From assembly GCA_037367405.1 (NCBI GenBank), contig JAZKJV010006046.1, positions 62,001-126,000 on the forward strand: a DNA stretch of 64,000 nt, read 5' to 3'. Origin of the DNA: Ottelia alismoides (taxonomy: Eukaryota > Streptophyta > Magnoliopsida > Alismatales > Hydrocharitaceae). A model generated the notes under the pieces. The model made no database searches and was not told the DNA's origin. It was given only the letters and a program-made list of their open reading frames with translations. Shown piece after piece: positions 45,954-56,364 of this stretch. Position 1 is the first letter of the stretch, and every line of letters starts with the position of its first letter. A program made the translations under genes and the position numbers.

Positions 45954-46158
45954 GTCCCCTTCAAGCTGGGTCAGGTTTGGATTCATGTCGTCGGAGCTTC
46001 TTTTCCAAATTTTAGTGCCTGATTCCGATTCTCTTTATCCTCGATTCCATAGCCCGATTCCTCTCCTAGGATCCATGATTCTTACGGATCTCTAGGGAGG
46101 ATCGGATCTACCTAGGGTTTCGCTCCATTCGTCGATTCTTCTAGACCCGGAGGCACCC

Positions 46159-46166
46159 TATATAAT
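46159..46166 (+). promoter_or_regulatory. TATA box of element E 5' LTR
   Basis: TATATAAT, conserved as TATAAT at 57394-57399 in the 3' LTR. Confidence 0.5.
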
Positions 46167-46902
46167 CCTTCCACCTCCAACGCTCCTTAGATCATTTTCA
46201 TTCCACTATTATTCCCTAGACACCTTCAGTGGAGTGAAAAACACCTGGAGTGCAGCTTAGGATCCTTCGGAGATGCCTGGAGGCTCATAGCTCGAGACAC
46301 AGTCAGAGATCTGCCGCGTGAAGCTTCCCATCGTGCCGCAGCTCGGTTGAGGCCATAACCTTCGCCCTCCGCTTCGCTTGGAGATCTTGCTTCCACTAGT
46401 AGCTTCAGGTACCATTCGTATTCCCTTTTTCTTCCATTTCGATTCGATCTTCCCATTTTTGTTGCCATGCATTCTTCTGCTACGACCAGCTAGACGAAGC
46501 CCCGTTACCCATACTCATCCGCTCAGATCGACTCCTCAGGCCATCACCCACCTCCTAACATGACCTGATCAACCTTAGGATCGCCTATCATAGAGAGATT
46601 AAGGTTGGATCTCCTTCCACGCCTTTGCCGGAGACCCAAAAATCTATTCCCCATCACTTCTCTACATTTCTAAAGCAATAATAGGATCGGAGCATCGCCC
46701 CCGAGTCCTTCAACCATGTGCAGGTACCAGTACATGCTTGGAGGAGCTTAGGCGGAGCAGCTGCAGGAGGAGCACCATCGAACGTCGCATCTGACCGTCC
46801 ATCTTTCCGTCAGAGCCGTCCACTCGATGCATAGTACTCCCACGAACGTGATGGGCTCTTCAGCAGCTTCATTAGAGCCGTGAATCGTCATCCAAGCTCA
46901 GG

Positions 46903-46907
46903 TCAAG
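46903..46907. repeat. Target-site duplication of solo LTR F, left copy
   Basis: TCAAG, identical to 50787-50791. Joining the flanks at one copy restores alignment to the uninterrupted E 3' LTR near 58165. Confidence 0.9.
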
Positions 46908-47047
46908 TGATTTAACCGAAATTAGGTGGTCTTAAGTTCAACACAAAGCGTGAACTCAGTCGAAGTGTCGACCACACAAATCTCGATTAAAGTCAACAAT
47001 TAACCCACACTAAAGATCAATAATTAGAAATAAATGTGGAGTCAAAA

Positions 47048-47095
47048 TTTATTTTTAACTCTGCACAAATGGTGTATAGGGACAAGTATGCAGAG
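47048..47095 (-). promoter_or_regulatory. Terminal hairpin with AATAAA, solo LTR F
   Basis: Minus strand: CTCTGCA and TGCAGAG arms (47089-47095 and 47059-47065) form a 7-bp stem, followed after a few bases by AATAAA (47048-47053). The position, about 150 bp from the LTR end, resembles that of the A and E structures, but the sequence is different. Confidence 0.4.
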
Positions 47096-49572
47096 AGTTC
47101 GAACACAGGGAGCAAACAGGGCAGATCAAATACAAGTGCGTGAGTGAAAGTGAGTGATGTCTATACTAAGCAAGCAAGCAAAGAAATTTTTGTGGGTTTT
47201 TAATTTTTAATTTTTTTATTTTAATTTAATTTTTAATTTTGTATTTTGATTTTTTTAATTTTCTGATTTTTATATTTTATATTTTATATTTTTTTATTTT
47301 CTTTTCCAAGATTGGAATATAAAGACAAAGTAATAAAAGACAAGATAGAATAATGATAAAAATATGCAAAAATAGCCCAAAATTCAGAAATAAAATATTT
47401 TTGATATTTTTGGGATTTTTTACTATTTTGTGATTTTTGGGTATTTTTCAAAGTGTTTTTGGTATTTTTAAATACTGAAATAAACTAAAACAGTGAACAG
47501 TGTACTGGATGTGAGCAAAATGGAGATTAAAAATAGATAACAGCCACAAAATTTTTGCAAACTATTTTTCAATAAAAATTATGAAATATACAACAAATAG
47601 GAACTGAGTTTGTGATTTTTGGAGTTTTCTAGGATTTTATATATTTTTTTGAAGTTTTTGAGTGTTTTTGAATTTTTAGTGTTTTTCTTTTGAGATTTTT
47701 AGTGATTTTTGGACTGACACTAAAATAGGTTACATACTAGGGATTTTTTTTAGAATTTTTCGAGGTCTTTTAATATTTTTTTGGCATTTTCTAAGCTAGA
47801 CAGTAGGCAAAAAGCATGTTTTTGATTTTTAATAAATATTAAAATAGAATAAAATCAAAAACTAAAAATATGGTGACAAAGAACAAGCCTACAGGAACTT
47901 AACCCTATTTTTGTGGAATTTTTGGAGGCCAAATGATAATTTAAATAATTACAACAAGCATCCAAACATTAATCAGGCCTGATAAGGGTATAAATGCAAT
48001 TTAACAAACATCCAGGGACATACATGCAATTTTCCACAAAAATTAGCACTTAATATTCAATTTCTAGGACCAATTACAAAATATAAAACCCGCAGGGGTA
48101 TCCTAGCAATTTTCCCTCCAGTGCGCGTGACTTGCACGCGCCTGGCGAGGACCAATATGTAATATTCCAAAACCCAGGGGATCACATGCAAAATTCCCAA
48201 AAACTTAATACGTACTCTGACAATTCTAAAATTAAAACGAAATATAAAAAGGACCACGAGCCTCGGTGCAAAAATCCCGCACCTCACGTGTACAGGTCAC
48301 GTGAGGTGATGTGGTAGAGGACCTGTACGTAAATAAAGTAAAGGCAGGGGTCCTTATGCAATTTTTACAAAATTTTTAAACTACGAACAGAAGTTACTGG
48401 ACTAAAGGAAAAATACAAAAATAGCAAGGGTATACTTGCAAAACTCCCTCGCTGGGACGATCCGACGGCGGTGCGGGCGCTGGTGACGCGTGGCGCGGAT
48501 CCAACGGCTAGCGGCTAGGCACGATCCAGCGGCGGGGGACGCTTCACTTAGCCACGTGTCGGCTTCTCCGGGCTCGATGACGCTTCGCCCGTGGACGTCT
48601 GAGATCAGATCTCGGCTGAGATCGACGGTGGATGGGCTCTAAAGATCGGATGGTCCACGATATGCCTGGGGGCTCTTCTTGATCGGACGACAGTGAGGCC
48701 AGGAGGAAGAACGCGGAAGAAGGCCGGCGACGGCGACCTTCCGCGACCTCCCCTGCCTCTCGTCGTCGTCATTAAGGCCTCAAAATGGCCCCTAACGCTC
48801 CCTGCAGGTCTCCTCTTGCTGCCTGGAGCTCCAAAAAGGGGTGGCGTCCAACCGAGCGCTCCAGAGGAGGTGGCGGAGCTCGGGCTCCCAAAATGCCTCC
48901 GGTGGACTCGCAAAACCGCTCCAGGTACTCGATAGGCTCCTGGTACCTGCAAGGAGAGAGTGATATGATCGGGGGCAAATTGCCCCGATCACGTGGCGCA
49001 CAGGAATGGAGTGAACGGCGAGATGGGTACTCGCCGGAGTTGCGCTCCGGCGAGGTGATCGATGAGGAGATTAGAGGGTCGATTCAACAAGGAAAGATGG
49101 TCTGGAGGATCCTAAAACTACCAGGAACGTACTGAAGCTTAAAAGAACACAAGGAAATGACCTCAATGGCTTGAGGCCAGAGGGTAAATACCTCTACGGC
49201 AGAGCTCGCCGGAGGTGTGGAACACGATCAGATCTGGTGCAATCCGCCGCCTTGAAGCCGGGAGCTCGGAGCTGTCACCTCCAGGCGCCTCAAGCACGAC
49301 CAAGGGGGGAGAAATCTGGGAAATCGCGGTTCAAAAATCAAATCGAAGTTGAGGGGTTGCTTAAGTATGGTTGATGGTCATGGTGGAAAGAACGAGGTGC
49401 GGTGGTGGTTGGCGTGATGCACGTCCCAAGATGAACCTTGGGCGTGATTCCTTGATGTACGAGCTGCAAAAGTGGTGAAGAGAGTATCGTATTTTGGTGA
49501 ATGGATTAACCTCGAAAAAAGGGGGAAGATGGGGGTCAACACATGGTCTGACACAGCCCCAGGTGTAGGTCA

Positions 49573-49631
49573 GATAGTTGACCTGGGTCAACTATCCGAG
49601 ACCCCTGGTTGGTCCACGTGGACCAACCAGG
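49573..49631. repeat. Two adjacent strong palindromes in solo LTR F
   Basis: gatagttgacc (49573-49583) and ggtcaactatc (49586-49596) form a perfect 11-bp pair with a 2-base spacer. Seven bases later, 49604-49631 is a perfect 28-base palindrome without spacer (left arm CCTGGTTGGTCCAC). Both contain TTGACC or TTGGTCC motifs, as in the U3 modules of A. Confidence 0.9.
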
Positions 49632-50786
49632 AAAAACCTGGAGAAAAATATTTCTAAAATCATTTAAAAATAGTAAATGGTATTATTTTCACTAGGTGAT
49701 AAAATAAAAAGTATTTGTAATTTTATCTAGTATTTTATTCCGATTTTTAATTATTTTTATGAGTTATATTTTTACAAGTTCACTTTTTAGCCCTATTAGG
49801 TATATTACCTATGCATTTTAGTATTTTATTTTTATTTTGTGTATTTTAATTTTATTATTTTTATTCCTTATTTTGTAAAATTATAGAATACTTTTATACA
49901 CACAAATGTATTTTTATTTTATTTTTCTGATATGTTTTGTATATTTAATAAAATAGAAGTATATTTTATATAGGTATAAGTACAGGTATAATACCTATGT
50001 ATCAAATATGTATGTATTTTATTTTAAGTTTTATTTAGGTTTTTATTCCAATTTCAATGTACATAATTATTATAAGTAATATTTACAACATTATAAAAAT
50101 ATAAAAATACAAAAATAATGAATAAATAATAAATTGAATATTTTAATCTGTACAAGTATACAATGTGGGTCCAAAACTCAACTTTCAAACCGTAGCTCCG
50201 CCAAATGCGAAACCACCACCATTGGATAGATTATTTTATTCTATATACAATTATAGGTGAGTTTGATGATTTGGAGTTGTCATTTGTGAGATACGGGTCT
50301 GGGAAGTTGGGATTCTGGATTTTTATTCAGACCATAACTTTTTATCTGTACATTATTTTTCAGTGAAATCAATTTTGTATTTTTCTTTATAAAATTATAT
50401 ACAACTTTCATGTACAAAGTTTCTTTATTGTATGTATAAAAAGTGGAACCAAAAATAGGTCCCAAAATGAACAAAGAATGAATAGAACACAATAGGTATT
50501 TTGTACTGTATTTTGACCTTATCTCCCCCTACTTTATTCCTGGTCGACCTATTCATCAAGATGCCTAGGTCTCGGGATTTTGGGTCATAAAATATTTACA
50601 ATATTTTATTATTTTTCTTTTCTTTTATTTATTCTATAATTTTGGCTTTAATTACAGTATTTTATACACTATATAGATGCACATGCATGAATGCTAAGAT
50701 GATGGAATTAATGCTATTTACAGGCATTTGCTAGGATTTTTGATGCCAAAATGATAGAATAAAGATGATGAAATGTGGATTCATCA

Positions 50787-50791
50787 TCAAG
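50787..50791. repeat. Target-site duplication of solo LTR F, right copy
   Basis: TCAAG, identical to 46903-46907. Confidence 0.9.
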
Positions 50792-52380
50792 CTTGCTAGA
50801 CGGGTGTTCTTCCAGCCATCTTTGCCACCGTCCGATCGAGGGACTCATCCCAAATTTGATCCGAGCCCTTTGCTCGCGTCTCATCTTGATGCTCGGATCA
50901 GATCTGGGCCCAGTCATCTGAACTGCCTGAATAAAGGGTTGTCCAGACCGTTAGATCAGACCTGATGTGTCAGATCTGACCGCACATCCGCGATAGCCAC
51001 CAGACCGTCAGATCCCCCTGCAACACCCATCATGACCGTACGTCTGTGCCTTCATCTGCGTGCCCCACGTGCCCCTATTGGGTATATTATACTTTTATCC
51101 TTGCATATTTTCCTATTTAGTTTTAGTCTAGCAAATAAATTATGTAGTTGAAGATATTTACAGTTAGGACCCTCTATTTTTATTTATGCATTTTAGTCCC
51201 TCTGAGATTTTCGTCGCGTGTGTTCCCACGTGCTTTGCTGGCTTATTTGAAACATTAATCATGTGCATTCTTGAGGTTATGATATGAATGCCATGTTTTG
51301 AAAGTTGCATATATACCCCGGTGAGCATGGATCATGTGATGTGTGTGCCTTGTTTGGATTAATCGCATATTTGACCCATGTGCTTTTATAGCGTGTAATT
51401 GTTTAGTATAGAAAGATAAAAGAATTGCAACGAGGTCCTTGTGAACTATTTTCAATTACATGTCTTTTATGCAATAAATAAATATTAAGTTAACTCTAAA
51501 AATTACCTAAAATTTAGTGATAGCTCCTGTTAGTGTGTAATATTTGTGGTAATTTTTTGTATGTTAACTTAATTGCATTTTATATTACAAAAATTCAAAA
51601 ACTACCAAAAAGAGCCCCGTTTGCCATAAAAAATATAAAAACTCGAAAAATATTTTAAAAATCCCATAAAAATTTAAGTATTTGTCTTTTATTGTGTTTT
51701 AACTTCAATATTATCTTTTTTTGAAAAATCTTTATAAAAACCCTAAAAATCACGAAATAAAAAAACTTATAGAAATTTTATAAAATCAAAGAAAAATTCA
51801 AAAATTGTGTTTTCAGTTTTTGTTTGTAGGTTTTTGTTTATATTTTATATAAAATTTTTGTCCAGGACTTTCGGGCACTTTAAACACTTTTAGTATGCAA
51901 ATTTGTCCTAATTGTGTAGTGTTTTGCATTTTTGTCATTGTTTGATTTTTAAAAATTCACAAAAACATTTAAAAATTTTACAAAACGTATAAAAAATATT
52001 TTACAACCTATAAAACCCAAAAATATTTTTTCTTTAATTTGTGAACATTTTTTATCATTATGAAAAATTTAAAAAATAGAGTCGTATGTGTCTTTTCTAT
52101 TTTGTGGTTATTTTGTTTTATTGAAAAATTAAAATTTTGAAAAATTAAAAACCACCAAAAAATCTTTATCATTAGAGATTTGATTATTTAGTTATTAAAT
52201 CGTGCTCCTTGTCTTCGTCCCTGGTCGCTATACCAGGTAAATAAAATAGCGAGATCGCTTACATTGATTGCTTGTTTTCTTGAGTGGTTTATTTTTCTCA
52301 TTGACCGAGCTGAGTTATTTGGGGTCACAACGACCTTTGATTTATTTATTACTTAAATCGAGTCACTTGGTTAATCATTA
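50792..52380 (+). repeat. Element E 5' LTR, right part
   Basis: Aligns with about 58168-59683, including the phrases gttcttccagccatctttg and accgtccgatcgagggact. It contains the TTTGCA/TAGTCC array (about 51080-51450) and the AATAAA structure (52220-52251). It ends ATCATTA at 52380, where the 3' LTR ends CTCATCA. Confidence 0.85.
52220..52251 (+). promoter_or_regulatory. Potential poly(A)-signal pseudoknot, element E 5' LTR
   Basis: CCTGGT (52220-52225) pairs with ACCAGG (52232-52237); loop CGCTAT (52226-52231) is complementary to ATAGCG (52246-52251); AATAAA at 52240-52245. All parts are intact although the surrounding LTR has diverged from element A. Confidence 0.5.
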
Positions 52381-52383
52381 GAA

Positions 52384-52401
52384 AGGCACCGTTGTCGGGG
52401 A
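52384..52401 (+). other. Primer binding site of element E
   Basis: AGGCACCGTTGTCGGGGA, 15 of 18 positions matching the tRNA-Asp-type site TGGCGCCGTTGCCGGGGA, 3 bases after the LTR. Confidence 0.75.
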
Positions 52402-52625
52402 ACACGTCTTAGTAGTTAGAGTTCATTTTTGCTTATTTTTTTTATCTATTTATCATTACTATATTCTAACCTCTCTCTATTTCACTTTTTGGGCGAGGAA
52501 CCACTCGAGGGTGAGTCGGATCGCTTTTGGAGGAGACCGTATCTAAGGAGGAGCAGATGAGGAGAGGAGGCGGTTACAATAGATAGATAATTTTCATTTT
52601 TGCAAAAACCATTTATTGTAATATT
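52402..52625 (+). other. Short leader of element E ending at internal deletion
   Basis: Leader sequence with purine-rich blocks runs directly into RNase H sequence at about 52625; gag, protease and RT are missing. Confidence 0.6.
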
Positions 52626-52990
52626 TAGAATAGCTTTTGATACCATAGGGGTTGTGCTTGGACAGAGGAGGGATGGATTACTGTTTTCCATTCAATACGC
52701 TAGCCGGACTTTGGATGCTGCTGAGTGGAACTACACTGTCACTGAGAAGGAGATGCTAGTCGTAGTCTTTGCTTTGGATAAGTTTCGATCGTACTTTCTT
52801 GGATCTAGAGTGACTATCTATACATATCACACTGTCATCCGATACCTAATGGCAAAGAAGGATGCCAAAGCCAGATTGACCAGATGGATCCTTCTACTCT
52901 AGGAATTTGATATAGAGATTAAGGATAAACCTGGAGTCAAGAATATGGTGGAGGATCACCTCTCCCGATTAGAGTATCTTGAGGATTCAT
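52626..52990 (+). pseudogene. Element E RNase H, N-terminally truncated
   Basis: Reads GVVLGQRRDGLLFSIQYA, YTVTEKEMLVVVFALDKFR and SRVTIYTYHTVIRYL. The last replaces the catalytic TDH Asp with Tyr. The first Asp (MDASDF motif) lies in the deleted part. A TAG (52902) replaces a Gln codon before EFDIEIKDKPGVKN. Confidence 0.85.
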
Positions 52991-54332
52991 AGCAGACCAC
53001 ACCTATTACAGAGACCTTCCCAGATGAGGCGATTCTTGCAATCACCTATCTTCCATGGTATGTTGACATTGTGAACTATCTTGTCACCAAGAAAGTTCCA
53101 CAAGGTTGTCCCAGACAATGACTTGAGACCTTCCTCGCGAAGGCCAAGTCGTACCATTGGGAGGATCCCACCTTTTCCATGAAGGGGGGATAGTGTATGG
53201 TATCAGTGTATTCCTCAAGAGGAGCACCACAACATCCTCACCTTCTGCCACAAGCTTGAGGTAAGAGTACATCACTCTAGGAGACGGGCGTCACAGAAAG
53301 TTCTCTAGTCCGGCCTTTGGTGGCCTACCCTCTTCAAGGATTCAGATGAATACTTGAAGAGTTGCACTGACTGTCAGAGGACGGGCACTTGTGGACAACG
53401 TGATATGATGCAGATGCAGCCCATTCACTTATGTGAGGTTTTTTACGCATGTGGCATCGATTTCATGGGTCCATTCCATAAGAGTCAGGGATTTTAGTAC
53501 ATTATGCTTGCTGTGGATTATGTGAGTCATTAGGCTGAGGCTATCCCTGCATGAGCTGTAGATGCTAAGAGTGTTTGCATATTTTTGAGGAAAAATATCA
53601 TTTCACGGTTCGGGGTACATAGAGTTTTGATTTGAAACAAGGGGACTCATTTTATCAACGACAAGGTAAGGGCCCTTGCTAACGAGTTCAACATTCCATC
53701 GACTTCACACTCCATATCACCCTCAGACTAATGGTCTTGCTGAAGTATCGAATAGGGAGATCAAGACTTTATTACAGAAGGTTTTCCGCCTAGACTGAAA
53801 GGATTGGTCACAGCTTTTGGACTCGGTCTTGTGGTACTAGAGGACTTCCTCCAAGACACCTTTGGGCACATCTCCCTTTCGTCTCGTTTATGGCAAGACA
53901 TGCAACTTACCTATGGAAAACAAGAATAAGCCACTTTGGGTTGTTACAAAGCTATTATTGGATCCCAAGAGTGTAGGAGATCAAAGAAAAGTAGAATTAG
54001 CAGCCCTGAAGGAGTTGAGAGACACAACCTTCTCAAGTAGCCTACAATATAAGGATAGAGTGAAGATATGGCATGATTCTCATATCAGCCATAAACAGTT
54101 TGAGCCGGACAAGAGAGTATGTCTATTTGATGCTAGGTTAAGTTTATTTCCTGGGAAATTGCAAAGAAAATGGAAGGTACCATACTTGGTCAAAAAGGTG
54201 CATGACAACGGAAGCATTGATATATTTGAATTGTCATATGATTCCACCTTTCGAGTTAACGATCATCGCCTGAAGCCATATCTTGATCATGATCCGTTGA
54301 TCGTTGACATTTCCCCTATTCATTTTGTATGA
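52991..54332 (+). pseudogene. Element E integrase
   Basis: The N-terminal zinc-binding part and core (53200-53860) are full of stops and shifts, though TDCQR, IDFMGPF and the [16 protein letters not shown] stretch are recognisable in pieces. The C-terminal 156 codons (53862-54332) are open: GTSPFRLVYGK, WHDSHISHKQFEPDKRVCLF, KWKVPYLVKKV and a terminal PIHFV before TGA, in register with element A (PIHFA). Confidence 0.85.
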
Positions 54333-54465
54333 GATGTGATGATTGACTCACATTATTTGCATCTCATACCCGATTATCACTTATCATTCGCAGCTGTATA
54401 GATCCATATTGTCCATATCATTCATTCTTTTTGTCTGACACCCCATCTTCATCTTATGATTATGG

Positions 54466-54667
54466 TACACTTAGGGGACACTTTGCCCTAAATATAGGAG
54501 GTTATCAGACCTATGATTATTTTTTATTTCATTACCTCTGTTTTGTTGCCTATACTTAGGAATATTTTACCCTAAGTATAGGGGAGGTAATACCTCTACA
54601 TCCTACTCCTCAGTTTTCCCCTTGTGTATAGGCTTCTATACTTAGGATTATTTGATCCTAAGTATAG
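54466..54667 (+). repeat. Three PPT-like hairpins of element E
   Basis: Hairpin 1 is degenerate (acttagggg near 54469 with ccctaaatat near 54487). Hairpin 2 has perfect 12-bp arms, cctatacttagg (54549-54560) and cctaagtatagg (54571-54582). Hairpin 3 has perfect 13-bp arms, ctatacttaggat (54636-54648) and atcctaagtatag (54655-54667). Order and spacing match element A. Confidence 0.85.
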
Positions 54668-54799
54668 AGGGATCACTGACCTCTATTCATTACATTCTTT
54701 CATTCGTAGTTGTAGTATAACATTCTTTTCACTTCCCAGTAATCAGCATGAGTTATGTCTTCCTTTCATCGCTCGTTGATCACTCAAAGGGCATCGTTC

Positions 54800-54840
54800 G
54801 AGCTAAGTATAGGGGGGTGTCGTATATATTGTATATATAC
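54800..54840 (+). repeat. Fourth PPT-like motif and TA palindrome, element E
   Basis: gagctaagtataggggggtg followed by a TA palindrome (54822-54840), the same order as 14175-14211 in element A. Confidence 0.75.
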
Positions 54841-56343
54841 TTTAGGCATAACTCGTACTTTGTGTATGTTAATAAAATGGCTAAAATCCACAAAACTAAA
54901 AATCACAAAATTTTTAAAATTTTTTCTTACATAAATGTTTGTAAAAATCTTTTTGTAAAAATTATTTTTGTACAAACTTTTGTAAAAATGATTTTATTTG
55001 TAAAATCATTGTAAATATTTTTGTATCAAAATTATGTATACAGTAAAAAAAATTGAAAAATGTTGTGAAAAATAAATGCTTGTAGAAATTTGTTTATAAA
55101 TTTTTGTAAAAATATTTTGCAAAGCTTTTCCTTCTTACATTAAAAAATTTCCATAAAAATTTTCATATTTTGGAAAATTTTCCACAAAAACAGATGAATC
55201 ATGGTTGACATTTAAACTAGTCTGGAATTAATTTGAAAAATGGAGCTTGGTTAAGACCTTAATCCACTTAACTTCAGGGGAACCTTATAGGATTCGGGGT
55301 TAAAACTTTTCAGGTCCATAGAGACTTAATTCTTTGAGTCCACTAGGCTATGTTCACATATCATCTTGATGAGCCTAAGTAGAACACTTAACAAGACACG
55401 CATGACTCTTAGAGACAATGGCTTGACCTGGACATGCACCTTATACGTAGCTCAACACGGATGAGGTGGTGAGGAAGCAAAATTCTTTTGCTTGGGGTAG
55501 CATACGAGGGTAGTACAACTAACCAGAACCTATTGTCTTCATATAGGGAGGGATGTGCATCTCAACCTGGTTTGGTGGCAATTAATGTAAAGACAGGAGT
55601 CTGTGGATTGCAATAAAGCTTCAAAAGAGGGATAGTCTACTATCTCAAGAGGAAAAACTCCTTATGTACATGCTACACCAAGTAAATATGTTGTATATTT
55701 GCACATCAAAAAAATGTGCAAAAATATGAAAAACTCCAAAAAAGGGGACAAGCCTGATTGAAAAAAAAATGCATGCCAGAGTGTATATAGTGAATAAGAA
55801 AAGCTTATATATTCCACCTTCTCATCTCGTGGAAGCTTGTGGCTGGAGAGTTAGCTACACTGGTTCAGCTCCAAGGGATACGTAACTACACTGGTCACGG
55901 TCCATTCTCTTCTTTCCATCTCTTCTTGAGCTGGTTGAACTTGAACTTAGAAGGGAATACCATGCTCCTCGAGGAAAGAATTGCTATACTGAGGGATTAG
56001 AGTTACCTTATTGAGGGAGGCCATTTCTTCGCCATTTCTGAGGTGGGGAGCTACATATCACTTATACAGTACAAGGAAAGATGCATAGTCATTAGAGTTT
56101 GCGTATGTAGACTTGTTCTGACCTGGTTATTAAGGAGTCTTGATCATAGAATAGTGGAACTTAGAGTCTGTTGAGTCTTAAACCTATTTCCCGATAAGTT
56201 CCACCAAATTAATAATCTAAAGGTCCGACTGAGCTCCATACTTCAATTTAATGTACATAAGTTTAATAATCAACTATGGTTCTTTTTCTTTTCCAATTTT
56301 CTTTTTCACTTCTTTTTCAAATAAGTGTTTGCTAAGGGACTAG
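54841..56343 (+). other. Conserved non-coding 3' internal region of element E
   Basis: An AT-rich part (to about 55190) is followed by about 1.1 kb strongly matching element A (14640-15757) but without an open frame. Shared blocks include the phrases tagctacactggtt, ggtccattctcttctt, gaacttgaacttagaaggg and gatagtctact. Confidence 0.6.
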
Positions 56344-56364
56344 CAAAGGTAAAGTATAGGGGGA
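56344..56364 (+). other. Polypurine tract of element E
   Basis: The phrase caaaggtaaagtataggggg directly precedes the 3' LTR start TGATTAATC. Confidence 0.78.

Larger units (their letters stand above)
45125..46907 (+). repeat. Element E 5' LTR, left part
   Basis: Aligns with 56365-58160 of the 3' LTR. Carries the W-box pair GTTGAC (45938-45943) and GTCAAC (45948-45953), a TATATAAT box (46159-46166) and the GC-richer transcribed block. It is interrupted after tcaag at 46907 by solo LTR F. Confidence 0.85.
46908..50786 (-). mobile_element. Solo LTR F (Athila-like, same family as D), minus strand
   Basis: A 3879-bp insertion. In minus orientation it starts TGATGAATCC (50786) and ends GGTTAAATCA (46908), with perfect TCAAG duplications. 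It has no primer site, gene or second LTR, so it is a solo LTR, the usual product of recombination between the two LTRs of a full element. Contents on the minus strand: AT-rich U3, strong palindromes (49573-49631), a GC-rich block (about 48450-49450), a TTTGCA/TACCC-type array (about 47930-48430) and a terminal hairpin (47059-47095) near AATAAA. Confidence 0.9.

Noticed and set aside
48605..49135. Overlapping frames of 115-116 codons on both strands
   Set aside because: They lie in the GC-rich block of solo LTR F; overlapping frames on both strands are typical of GC-rich non-coding sequence.
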